DNA from: Chloroflexota bacterium
Lineage (GTDB): Bacteria; Chloroflexota; Anaerolineae; Anaerolineales; Villigracilaceae
Assembly (NCBI GenBank): GCA_016191845.1
Contig: JACPVF010000016.1
Coordinates: forward strand, 62,001-126,000
Length of the DNA: 64,000 bases
Reading direction: 5' to 3'
The notes beneath the pieces are model-generated. The model was not told the DNA's origin, made no database searches, and worked only from the letters and a program-made list of their open reading frames with translations. Shown here piece after piece: positions 38,188 to 47,544 of this stretch (positions within the stretch are counted from its first letter, which is position 1; each line of letters begins with the position of its first letter). The position numbers and the translations under genes are program-made.

Positions 38188-38290
38188 AAGCGGATATATG
38201 TCAAATTATGACATATAATACCCACGGTCACAAATTTCACTTTCCACCACTACGTAGTGCAATTTGTGACCGAGTTCGGTATATCCGCTT
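38188..38290. repeat. Palindromic repeat copy A, with 11-bp terminal inverted repeats AAGCGGATATA/TATATCCGCTT
   Basis: Core ATACCCACGGTCACAAATTTCACTTT...AGTGCAATTTGTGACCGAGTTCGGTA; related copy at 44394-44495. Confidence 0.65.
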
Positions 38291-38328
38291 AGATTTGAGG
38301 ATGAGTTTTATGGGGTGAGTGGAGATGG

Positions 38329-38405
38329 GGGACGCGGGTCAGCTTCCAGGCGGAGGAGATGCTGAGCGCCTACAACACCTTCCGCGCGGTGAAATTGGCA
38401 GGGTG
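38329..38405 (+). repeat. Duplicated gene-end fragment copy 1
   Basis: GACGCGGGTCAGCTTCCAGGCGGAGGAGATG..GAGCGCCTACAACACCTTCCG shared with 42178-42257. Confidence 0.65.
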
Positions 38406-38608
38406 ATTTACACTGCCTGGCGCGTATAGATACCAAAGGTTATTTCTTAAAGCTTTAGCAAAATTGGCTCTAAAGTTACGCTTTTTGAAAAATAATTAGC
38501 GACGAAACCAAAAAAGCTTCGCTTGAGCCACGGATGAATACAAGATTGCCCAAAACTACCCTAGACTCGGTCTAAAAAGCTTAACTCACAACAAATTTCC
38601 GATTGTAA

Positions 38609-39010
38609 TTAACCTATCACAACTTCCTTATGACTTATCATGATGAGTAAAATCAAGATTCCCAGTGCAATAAAATAGACACCGCTTGCTAAAACAATAT
38701 AATTAAGAACCAATATATTTGAGCGGAATATTATCATTAATATTGCCAAACCAATACTAAATAATTTGGGGTAGTTTGTTGTTATGTATATGCCTTCATT
38801 GTTTTTTTGACGATATTTTCCATAATGAATTTGTTCTATTTTTAATGTACAAGCACTTAGTATCAATCCAAAAAGGATGGCAATAACTAGGTTAACAGGG
38901 CCTTGTTGGTTGTTTGTAATGATACTAATAAGAGAAACACTAATACCAAATAGCCCTAGTAATGTCGAAATAAAAAGTGAAATAATATTCGACAAACCCT
39001 TATTATTCAT
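38609..39010 (-). CDS. Hypothetical membrane protein
   Basis: About four hydrophobic segments. Confidence 0.5.
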   Translation of the reverse strand: MNNKGLSNIISLFISTLLGLFGISVSLISIITNNQQGPVNLVIAILFGLILSACTLKIEQIHYGKYRQKNNEGIYITTNYPKLFSIGLAILMIIFRSNILVLNYIVLASGVYFIALGILILLIMISHKEVVIG

Positions 39011-39254
39011 GGTGTGTCCTATCCACTGGAAAAAACGGTGGGTACCCCAGTTCAGCAGGGACGATCTGGCCTTCGAGATATTCCAACCATTCTGCCGCGT
39101 CGCGCTGGGCGCGCACCACGCCTTTGGGGGATTTGATGAAGACCATGACGCGGTTTTCCGAGACCGCTACATCTTCGACCACGCCATACCAGTGTTGTGC
39201 CTTGACCAATGCGCCTGGCTTGAGCCAGACAGGGGGATTAGTCTTCCCATCCAT
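39003..39254 (-). CDS. Hypothetical protein
   Basis: Intact ORF; overlaps 38609..39010. Confidence 0.5.
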   Translation of the reverse strand: MDGKTNPPVWLKPGALVKAQHWYGVVEDVAVSENRVMVFIKSPKGVVRAQRDAAEWLEYLEGQIVPAELGYPPFFPVDRTHHE

Positions 39255-39368
39255 TCAATAAAAGCCTTTCTGCCAGATCTATGACTTCGCGTTGCAACGT
39301 GGGATAAGTATCCCGCTGTAAATCATGTTATCAAAAATAGAATCAAATACCTACTTTTGGGGAGCAGG

Positions 39369-39926
39369 TTAATGCCACTTATTAAGCTTGATTTTTCTAC
39401 CAAAATAAATTAATAAGGATAAAAATACATTGGGTTTGATTCTATTTATTCCTTCCAATGACCAGTAGTATTTTTCATGATTCTTTTGTTTGTAATAAGC
39501 AGTTGATAAATTTCTATATATAGACAATTCATCGGGTTCTAGTAACACAGCTTTTTCTAATAGGCTAACACCTTCGTCTAAATTCCCTTGATGACATAAA
39601 ACGCTGCCCCACCAAAAAGTTGCTTCCCAATCCTGCGAGGAAATATTAAATGCAATTTGTGCTTCTTCTTTACATGCAGTAAAATTTTTTTGAATAAATA
39701 GAATATACGATTTGACAACATGGGGCCAGGCAGTATTTCCATTAATTGATAAGGCCTGATTGCATACATCTATTGCCTTATCAAATTTTCTCAGCCCGAA
39801 GTAGCTTTTGGAAATACCTTCCAGAGCCTCCATGCTATAAGGTTGCTGTTGATATAGTTCTGAAAATATTTCAAGAGATTCAGTAAATTTTTTCTTTTTC
39901 ATTGCGAGTTTAGCGTTTTCTAACAT
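39369..39926 (-). CDS. Tetratricopeptide repeat protein
   Basis: Repeats such as LEGISKSYFGLRKFDKAIDVCNQALSINGNTAWPHV. Confidence 0.75.
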   Translation of the reverse strand: MLENAKLAMKKKKFTESLEIFSELYQQQPYSMEALEGISKSYFGLRKFDKAIDVCNQALSINGNTAWPHVVKSYILFIQKNFTACKEEAQIAFNISSQDWEATFWWGSVLCHQGNLDEGVSLLEKAVLLEPDELSIYRNLSTAYYKQKNHEKYYWSLEGINRIKPNVFLSLLIYFGRKIKLNKWH

Positions 39927-40026
39927 TTTTCGACCTTCTTATTAGTGACATAAAATTGCCGGACAAGTTCCGCCAGAGGAGGCTTGTTGCACTACCAGCC
40001 CAAATGCAATTAACGCTGGGGCTGCT

Positions 40027-40668
40027 TTAATCGCTAATGCTGGCAAACCAACAGCAGCTGCCGCAGTTGTTAACTGTATCAGGTCTTGCTGAAAACCCCA
40101 TAGTAACACTGCCTTGAACGCCTACATTTCCTGAGGTTATTTGTGCGCGCGAAGTAGTTGACATATTCCATGGGGTAAAATCCCATCCAGTAAGAGAGCT
40201 TAGTTTAGTGCCTGTCAATGTTTTAGAATAGCCAAAATTGCCACGTGAAGTGTAGTTAGCTGCTAAGCCATTAGACAGAGTAATTTTATCCCTAATGCTT
40301 ATGCCATTTGGTCCAAGAGTATAAGTGAGCGGCGAACCGTTTGCGTCAATCACTCCGACTTGCCCACTTATTCTAATACCTCCATATATTTCGAAACCCA
40401 GGTTTTTATACAGGGTTACGTTCCCGGTCGCAACTCCATAGTTATATAATCCAGACCAATCTAGAAGGGCTAATGCAATTTCTAGGGCTTCATTTCTGCC
40501 GCCGCACCTTGTTCTGATGTCAAAACCACAACCATCATTAGGCCTCGGTTTTGTATTACCTCCAGTAAAACCAGCACCCCTTGTTCCATCATCATTTAAG
40601 CATTCGTCTGAATTACCTACACACTTATGGCCTGAAGGGTCGGATAATTTTATTGGATTGTTGCTCAC
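40027..40668 (-). CDS. RHS repeat-associated core C-terminal tip (truncated/orphan)
   Basis: Begins VSNNPIKLSDPSGHK, the conserved RHS-core junction, followed by a unique tip domain. Confidence 0.6.
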   Translation of the reverse strand: MSNNPIKLSDPSGHKCVGNSDECLNDDGTRGAGFTGGNTKPRPNDGCGFDIRTRCGGRNEALEIALALLDWSGLYNYGVATGNVTLYKNLGFEIYGGIRISGQVGVIDANGSPLTYTLGPNGISIRDKITLSNGLAANYTSRGNFGYSKTLTGTKLSSLTGWDFTPWNMSTTSRAQITSGNVGVQGSVTMGFSARPDTVNNCGSCCWFASISD

Positions 40669-40942
40669 ATACGCATAGCGATCATATCCCTGCGCTCCGC
40701 CAGGAACAATCGTATCCGCCTGGGCAAACCTGCCGAGGGCGGGTCATACCAACGGCGTTGTCCACTCGCCGCAAAGCGGCTCGGGATGCTTCGCGATAGA
40801 ACATCAGGCCAAAGCGATGTCTGAGCCTGTCGAAGGACCCTCGGTCACGCCGCTGGTGGTGGGGCGTCCATGTCCCCAAAGGGGATGCTATAGCAGTACT
40901 GTCCCGTAAAGGTGTTGCGGGGGGCAGGGTCATGCGGCGCAC
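40669..40942 (-). pseudogene. Frameshifted RHS core remnant
   Basis: HRFGLMFYREA... , RWYDPPSAG and QADTIVPGGAQGYDRYAYVSNNP pieces spread over different frames. Confidence 0.55.
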
Positions 40943-41024
40943 CTTGGATGAATATCCCTAATGCAGTTGAAGTGAAGATTGACAAATGACAAACTTTACG
41001 CGTCGGCTAAATTTGAAAAGGGAA

Positions 41025-41705
41025 TTATTCTTGGTAAGTTTCATATCCCTCCCATTTTCTGACCTCGAAACCTTGAAAAGGTACAATCTTCAAATAGTTG
41101 TCGATTCCAGGATTGAAAAATACCAACCCCTGTATTTCAGATGACTTGTCGATCTCTACTGTGTAGCCCATGGATGGCGACACAACCATTAATGCCAGAC
41201 CGGTCTCTGGATAAATCATGAATACATCGCAACCGCCATGAACACAATTGTTAGACTGAATATTTATGGGCTCGCCGAAAACGCCTAGAGCTTCTTCAAG
41301 GCTGATATTCTGATTGTGGTTAAATCTTATTGAGATAAACAGAATAATATTATTCCCAGCTTCAGTCTCTGCATATCCATTATATGATTGACTTCCTGCC
41401 CACTGCACGCCAGTTTTCGTCAGGCTCATGGTCTTGGCGCCCGGCAGCTTCGCGAGTATTTCCATTGTATCTTGCAATGAAGTTCGACCTGGTGTAATAC
41501 CTTCCCAACAAGGCGGCGTACAAGTAGCGTCATTCAGCCAGTTCGTTTTCCAATTATAGCGAAATGTTAAATCGGTTGAAGTGAGTGAGGGAAGTGGTAT
41601 TGGCGTGCTTTGGGTTATAGATGGATACGCATTGCACGAGACGAGTAATACAACATAAATAGCAAGCAAAAGTTTGCGCAGCATGGGATTGTTCATTGGA
41701 TGAAT
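41025..41705 (-). CDS. Putative lipoprotein with CxPPCWExITPGxTSLxDT motif
   Basis: LLLAIYVVLLVSCNAYPSITQSTP lipobox; start chosen at an internal Met (MNNPMLRKLLLAIY) near 41700; boundary approximate. Confidence 0.6.
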   Translation of the reverse strand: MHPMNNPMLRKLLLAIYVVLLVSCNAYPSITQSTPIPLPSLTSTDLTFRYNWKTNWLNDATCTPPCWEGITPGRTSLQDTMEILAKLPGAKTMSLTKTGVQWAGSQSYNGYAETEAGNNIILFISIRFNHNQNISLEEALGVFGEPINIQSNNCVHGGCDVFMIYPETGLALMVVSPSMGYTVEIDKSSEIQGLVFFNPGIDNYLKIVPFQGFEVRKWEGYETYQE

Positions 41706-42059
41706 CCTTTTTACTAGCGACCGTGAGCAAAGGAATGCGGATATCGATAATAAAAAATTGAACTGAGAATATACTACTGTCTTCTCTTCGGTATATACAT
41801 TGGCCCCGCCTATCCCAATATAATCGACAGTATACATAAAACTATCAGCAAAGCCCTCGTATGGATTTTTTCAGCGTATATTGTATGAGCTTCATTTTAA
41901 CTCTCCCGTTCACTACCTGTAGCCCTAGACTGCATATTTTGAACATAAATCGTAATAGATTTTTCCATGGCCATTACAATCGGTACCCTCGTCGTGATGA
42001 TAACTACCAGCTGTAGCTGAGGGTTACTCCCCCATCTATTTGCACTTGAGGCTTGCCAG

Positions 42060-42180
42060 GCATTGATTAGAGTCATTCTGCATTGATAGCCGCTCTGTCC
42101 ATCATGGCATTGTCCCTTTGCGGGATGCTCGCGATAGAACATGAGGCCGAAGTGATGCCCTGAGCCTGCGCCGTGAAGGG
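42060..42180 (-). pseudogene. Second RHS core remnant (HHFGLMFYREHP)
   Basis: Reverse strand TCACTTCGGCCTCATGTTCTATCGCGA similar to 40790-40830 remnant. Confidence 0.45.
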
Positions 42181-42257
42181 ACGCGGGTCAGCTTCCAGGC
42201 GGAGGAGATGGGGAGCGCCTACAACACCTTCCGTGCGGCGGTGGAGTTGGCGAGGTG
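42178..42257 (+). repeat. Duplicated gene-end fragment copy 2
   Basis: Same ~75-nt segment as 38329-38405; encodes RVSFQAEEMGSAYNTFRAAVELAR*. Confidence 0.65.
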
Positions 42258-42422
42258 AGTGCTGTGTGCTGTACAACCTGAACCATAAGCATGTACCTGG
42301 CGGCTCCTGGCATTGATGCTGGATGTGGTGTTGCAGAACAAGGCGCGGACATGTGTCCGAAAGGGTAAAAGCTCAAAATCTTTTGATGGCATAATAAACA
42401 AACTAGCGGCAGCAAGTTCTCC

Positions 42423-43041
42423 TCATCCATCAGAATAAACACCATAACCCGCCCATTTGTCTATTTTATAAGGAGCAGGAGGGAAGTTGTACCAATAGCT
42501 ATCCAATCCTGTTTCAATAAAATAAACCCTGAAGATGTTCGATTCTGGAGAGATTTCAGCGCTCCAGTTTTCCTGTTTATTTGTATCAGGGAGGTACAAG
42601 TTCATCACCATGCCTAACTTTTCATATATGACATGTGTTTCGCAGCCTGCACCAGGATCACATTTATACAACCTGACATAATCTGGTTGACCATATTTAT
42701 TGATAATTAACTTGGTTGGCACATGCTCATATGCCAGGTCTAGAGTGACACTTAATACTATAGAACTGTCCTTTTGTTTTTTTTAAATATACGCTTGGGT
42801 ATTTTTGTTGAAAGTTAGAAGTATCGTTTAAAGATGTGATACCAGGTGTTATCGATTCCCAGCATGGTGGTGAGCATGCTGGGTTTTCCAGCCACTGTAT
42901 GAACCATTCAGGAGGGACAGAAATGACTGTAGCTGCTGGAGTTGTAGTTGATGAATTGCTTTGGGGTGTGCAGGCTCCAGCCAAAATGATTATCCATATT
43001 GCCAGAACAAAACGGCCTTTTCTTTCAAATTTTGGATGCAT
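42423..43041 (-). pseudogene. Frameshifted paralogue of the 41025 lipoprotein
   Basis: ORFs 42727..43041 and 42423..42722 join by a 1-nt shift at an A8 run (42778-42785): ...YLKKTK / KDSSIVLSVTLDLAYEHVPTKLIINKYGQPDYV. Confidence 0.7.
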
Positions 43042-43214
43042 CTCAACTCCATTCTCTTAATGAATATCTTTTGATTGTATAGCGAAATCCAAATATTAGA
43101 ACGGCCACGAGACGCAGATTTCATCCTCACGTAGCACCCTCGAAGTGTAGTAGAGGGGAGCATGCCTTACAGCAAACTTCAAATACCATTTCCTGCCGCT
43201 AGATTCGGTCCGCT

Positions 43215-44390
43215 TCACGACTCCCCGCGATGGATGACTCCCTTGCCGTACTTCTCCTGCAACTGGTCCACCACCTCCTGCAGTTTGCGCGACTTCTCTG
43301 AGCCCCCGTCCCATAATCCCAGTTGACGGACGGGCGCGCCAAGTCCGCTGACGCCCACGCCGATCAGGCGCACGGCCTGGCGCGGCTTGCGCACGGTGTG
43401 CAGCAGTTTCAGCGCGGTCTTGACGATCTCCTCGTCGTTGTCGGTGGGTTGGGGCAGGGTGGTCTGGCGCGTCAGGGTGGTGAAGTCGGGCCAGCGGATC
43501 TTGATCTTGACCGTCTTGCCTGCCAGGTCGTTCCTGCGCAACGAACGGCCGACCTCCGCCGCCAGTTCGCGCAGGGTCCTTTCGAGGGTCTTGTCGTCCG
43601 AGACGTCGCGCGTAAAGGTCGTCTCCTGGCTGATGGACTTGGTCTCGTGTTCGGTCACGATGGGACGCTCGTCCTGTCCCCGCGCGTGGGCCGCCAGCTC
43701 GCGGCCGTTCTCGCCAAAACGGCGCACCAGGTCCGCTTCGGGCCAGGCGGCGATGTCGCCGATGGTGTGGAGTCCCAACTCGGCCAGCTTGGCCTCGGTC
43801 TTCGGGCCCACGCCCCACAGCATGTTTGCGGGCAGCGGCGCGAGGAAGGCCGCCTCCTGTCCCGCGGGGACGAGGGTCAGGCCGAAGGGCGGAGCTCCCT
43901 TCTTGGCGCCTTTCTTCCCGACCTCGGTGGCAATCTTGGCCATCAGTTTGTTCGACGCGATCCCCACTGAGCAGGGCAATCCCAATTCGTCGCGGATGCC
44001 CGCCTGCAGGTCCAGGGCGATCTGACGGGGGTCCTTGTCGCGCAGGTCCGAAAGGTCGAGGAAGGCTTCGTCGATGGAGATCTGCTCTACCAGCGGAGTC
44101 AGGTTCCGCAGGCGTTCCATCACCTGCTCCGAGACTTCGCCGTACAACCGATGCCGCGAGGGGACGATGATCAGATGGGGCACCAGCCGCACCGCACGCG
44201 ACATGGGCATGGCCGAGCGCACCCCGAACTGCCGCGCGGCGTACGAACAGGAGGCTACCACGCCGCGTTCATCGGGCTTGCCGCCCACGGCAAAGGGCTT
44301 CCCGCGCAGGTCGGGGTTGCGGGTTTCTTCCACAGAGCAGAAAAAAGCGTCCAGGTCGAGGTGCAGAATGGTGCGGGGCATCTTCCTCAT
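43215..44390 (-). CDS. dinB: DNA polymerase IV (Y-family)
   Basis: ILHLDLDAFFCSVEE, SYAARQFGVRSAMPMSRA, EQISIDEAFLDLSDL. Confidence 0.93.
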   Translation of the reverse strand: MRKMPRTILHLDLDAFFCSVEETRNPDLRGKPFAVGGKPDERGVVASCSYAARQFGVRSAMPMSRAVRLVPHLIIVPSRHRLYGEVSEQVMERLRNLTPLVEQISIDEAFLDLSDLRDKDPRQIALDLQAGIRDELGLPCSVGIASNKLMAKIATEVGKKGAKKGAPPFGLTLVPAGQEAAFLAPLPANMLWGVGPKTEAKLAELGLHTIGDIAAWPEADLVRRFGENGRELAAHARGQDERPIVTEHETKSISQETTFTRDVSDDKTLERTLRELAAEVGRSLRRNDLAGKTVKIKIRWPDFTTLTRQTTLPQPTDNDEEIVKTALKLLHTVRKPRQAVRLIGVGVSGLGAPVRQLGLWDGGSEKSRKLQEVVDQLQEKYGKGVIHRGES

Positions 44391-44393
44391 TAT

Positions 44394-44495
44394 AAAATAC
44401 CCACGGTCACAAATTGCGCTTTTTCAAAGGCGGGAAAGTGCAATTCCCTGGCACTGCCCGCCAGGGCAGGTATGTGGCCGAGTGCGGTAGATGAA
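44394..44495. repeat. Palindromic repeat copy B
   Basis: AAAATACCCACGGTCACAAATTGCGCTTT...AAAGTGCAATT...GTGGCCGAGTGCGGTA; related to copy A. Confidence 0.6.
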
Positions 44496-44640
44496 AAATT
44501 GGTAAGAATTGGCTACCCCTACATATTGAACATTTGTTAGAGAAAAGTTATACTTAGGCATGGCGTATAGTCAAATGTTGGAACTTTTTAACCTGTAATT
44601 CCGTCACAATGCAGGTAGTATGTAGAAGGAGAGAATCCCT

Positions 44641-46761
44641 ATGCGTTCCAAGTTGAAACTTTTTTCTTTTGTACTTTTGATGGCCATGTTGTTGTCGCTG
44701 GTTCCCGCGGCGGGATTGCCCACTCCCGCTTCCGCCGCCTCGACCTGCGACTGGGCCCAGTTCGTGGCCGACGTGACCGTGCCTGACGGCACCAGTTTTG
44801 CGCCCGGCGCGGCCTTCAAGAAGACCTGGCGCTTGAAGAACATCGGCTCCTGCACGTGGACCACGGGTTATTCGCTGGTCTTCGACAGTGGCGAGAAGTT
44901 CGGTGCGCCCAGTGCGGTCAACTTCCCGATCAACGTGGCCCCCGGCCAGACCGTGGACCTGTCGATTGACATGACCACGCCCAGCTCGGCCGGGCATTAC
45001 TTCAGTTACTGGAAGCTGCGCAATGCCTCGAACGTGATCTTTGGCATCGGCACCACCGCCAACAAAGCCTTCTGGGCCGAGATCAATGTGACCTCGACCT
45101 CGGGTGCGGGCTACGACTTCACCGCCAACGCGGCTTCGGCCACCTGGACCAGTGGTGCGGGCGCCCTCTCGTTCCCGGGCACCGACGGCTCGGCCAACGG
45201 CTTCGTGCTCAAGAAGGACAATCCCAAGTTCGAGACCGGCGTGACCTCGGCCCAGGCGGGTCTGTTGTTCAGCCCGAACAACCTGAACAACGGCTTCGTC
45301 CAGGGCATCTATCCCGCCTTCCGTGTCAACAGCGGCGACCGCTTCCAGGCCACCATCGGCTGTGAATACGGCGCGACCACCTGTTACGTCGAGTATCGCC
45401 TGCTGTACCAGATCGGTTCGGGCGCGGTCACCACGTACTGGACCTTCCGCGAGAAATACGAGGGCCTGACCTACAACGTCAACCTCGACCTGAGTCCGCT
45501 GGCGGGCCAGGATGTCAAGTTCATCCTGTATAACTTTGCCTACGGCTCTCCCTCGGGGGACCGTGCCCTGTGGGGCAACCCGATCATCGCTCGCGCGGGT
45601 GTTGTCACGCCTCCCACCATCACGCCGACCGTGACGGGCACGCCGCCCACGCCGACCCCCACCAAGATCGCCACCGTCCCGCCTGCTGCCTGTGACCGTG
45701 CCCAGTTCATCGCGGATGTCACCGTCCCCGACGGCACCGCCTTCGCGCCTGGCATCGCCTTCACTAAGACCTGGCGCCTGAAGAACATCGGCACCTGCAC
45801 CTGGACCACGGGCTACTCGCTCATGTTCGACAGCGGCGAGAAGATGGGCGGCCCCGATACGGCTGCCATGCCCACCAACGTGGCCCCCGGCCAGACCGTG
45901 GACATCACCATCAACCTGACCTCACCGACCACCGCGGGCAGTTACCGTGGCTACTGGAAGTTCAAGAACGCCAGTGGCGTGCCCTTCGGCATCGGCACGG
46001 GCGGCACCAAGTCCTGGTGGGTCGACATCAAGGTGTCGGGCACAGGCACGGTTCCGAACACACCCACTACGCCGTCCACTCCGTCCACCCCAGTGGCGGG
46101 CTCCTCGTTCGACTTCGCGGCCAACGCCTGCGCGGCGGTCTGGTACAGCGGCTCGGGCCAGCTGCCCTGCCCGGGCTCCGAGGGTGACACCCGCGGGTTC
46201 ATGATCAAGCAGACCGCTCCCAAGCTCGAGAACGGCACCACCGACTCGCGCGCAGCCTTGCTGACCGTCCCGCAGAACGTCAACAACGGGTACATCCAGG
46301 GCTTCTTCCCGCCCTATACCGTCAAGGCGGGCGACCGCTTCCGCGCTACCATCGGCTGTGAGAACGGCGCCTCCAACTGCTACGTCGTCTTCCGCCTCGA
46401 TTACCAGATCGGCAGCGGCAGCATCCAGACCCTGTGGGCCTTCGTGGAGAAGTATGAAGGCCAGGTCTACAACGCCGATGTGGACCTGACCCCGCTGGTT
46501 GGGCAGAACGTCAAGTTCATTCTGACCATCCTGGCCACGGGTTCGCCCGTGGGGGACCGCGCCCTGTGGACGGGCCCCATTATCTACAATCCGTCGGTTG
46601 CCACAGCGGTCCCGCCGACCGCCACGGCCACCCTGCCGTTGACGGGCACGCCCACCGCGACGACTGCGCCCGCGACGGCCACCAACACGACCGTCCCACC
46701 CACGGCGACCAATACCACGGTCCCGCCCTCGGAGACACCCACTCCCACGGCTACTCCGTAA
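44641..46761 (+). CDS. Secreted protein with two NBR1-like (four-Trp) Ig domains and two beta-sandwich units
   Basis: Tandem duplication: FxKTWRLKNIGxCTWTTGYSLxFDSGEKxG occurs twice; Thr/Pro linkers. Confidence 0.8.
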   Translation: MRSKLKLFSFVLLMAMLLSLVPAAGLPTPASAASTCDWAQFVADVTVPDGTSFAPGAAFKKTWRLKNIGSCTWTTGYSLVFDSGEKFGAPSAVNFPINVAPGQTVDLSIDMTTPSSAGHYFSYWKLRNASNVIFGIGTTANKAFWAEINVTSTSGAGYDFTANAASATWTSGAGALSFPGTDGSANGFVLKKDNPKFETGVTSAQAGLLFSPNNLNNGFVQGIYPAFRVNSGDRFQATIGCEYGATTCYVEYRLLYQIGSGAVTTYWTFREKYEGLTYNVNLDLSPLAGQDVKFILYNFAYGSPSGDRALWGNPIIARAGVVTPPTITPTVTGTPPTPTPTKIATVPPAACDRAQFIADVTVPDGTAFAPGIAFTKTWRLKNIGTCTWTTGYSLMFDSGEKMGGPDTAAMPTNVAPGQTVDITINLTSPTTAGSYRGYWKFKNASGVPFGIGTGGTKSWWVDIKVSGTGTVPNTPTTPSTPSTPVAGSSFDFAANACAAVWYSGSGQLPCPGSEGDTRGFMIKQTAPKLENGTTDSRAALLTVPQNVNNGYIQGFFPPYTVKAGDRFRATIGCENGASNCYVVFRLDYQIGSGSIQTLWAFVEKYEGQVYNADVDLTPLVGQNVKFILTILATGSPVGDRALWTGPIIYNPSVATAVPPTATATLPLTGTPTATTAPATATNTTVPPTATNTTVPPSETPTPTATP

Positions 46762-46782
46762 TTTCCCGATCTTTACTGGACG

Positions 46783-46811
46783 AAGGCCTGGTCCTCGTGA
46801 CCAGGCCTTTT
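46783..46811 (+). terminator. Intrinsic terminator
   Basis: AAGGCCTGGTC-CTCGT-GACCAGGCCTTTT. Confidence 0.75.
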
Positions 46812-46824
46812 CTCAACCCCTGCC

Positions 46825-47541
46825 ATGACCCACGAACGCCCCCTCCTGCTCCTCGCTGACGATGACCCGACCATCGCGGACAGCCTCGCCCCGTTCCTCG
46901 AACGCGCGGGCTTCCACGTATTGGTTGCTTCGGACGGTCTCTCGGCGCTGGAGAAGGCCCAGGCCCACCGCCCGGACATGATCATCCTGGATGTGCTCAT
47001 GCCGCGCATGGACGGCCGCGAGACCCTGCGCCGTCTGCGCCGCGCCAACGTCTGGACTCCCACCATCCTGTTGACCCAGGTGGGTGAATCCTCCGAGCGC
47101 GCCCTGGCCCTCGAAGAAGGCGCCGACGATTACATCAACAAGCCCTTCGATCCGCACGAACTGCTGGCGCGCGTGCGCGCCGTCTTGCGGCGTGCCAGGC
47201 CGGGCGAACGCTCCCTCTCCGCCGCGTGGACCCTGACTTCGGGCGACCTCACCCTCGACCGTCGCGCGCGCCGCGCCACGATCAAAGGCAAACAGCTCGA
47301 CCTGACGCCCAAGGCTCTCTCGGTGTTGGAATACTTGATGACCCATCCCGATGAGGCCGTCTCGCGCGAACGCCTGCTTGAGTCGGTCTGGGGCTGGGAG
47401 TACCCCGCGGGCACGCGCACCGTGGACACGCGCATGGCGGAGTTGCGCCGCGCGCTCGAAGACGACCCCGCCGAGCCGCGCTACATCGAGACCGTCCCTG
47501 CCGAAGGGTATCGTTTCATTGCGGATGTGAGAGGGGAATAA
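46825..47541 (+). CDS. OmpR-family response regulator
   Basis: LLADDDPTIADSLAPFL, DMIILDVLMPRMDG, KPFDPHELLARV, C-terminal winged helix. Confidence 0.93.
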   Translation: MTHERPLLLLADDDPTIADSLAPFLERAGFHVLVASDGLSALEKAQAHRPDMIILDVLMPRMDGRETLRRLRRANVWTPTILLTQVGESSERALALEEGADDYINKPFDPHELLARVRAVLRRARPGERSLSAAWTLTSGDLTLDRRARRATIKGKQLDLTPKALSVLEYLMTHPDEAVSRERLLESVWGWEYPAGTRTVDTRMAELRRALEDDPAEPRYIETVPAEGYRFIADVRGE

Positions 47542-47544
47542 CGC

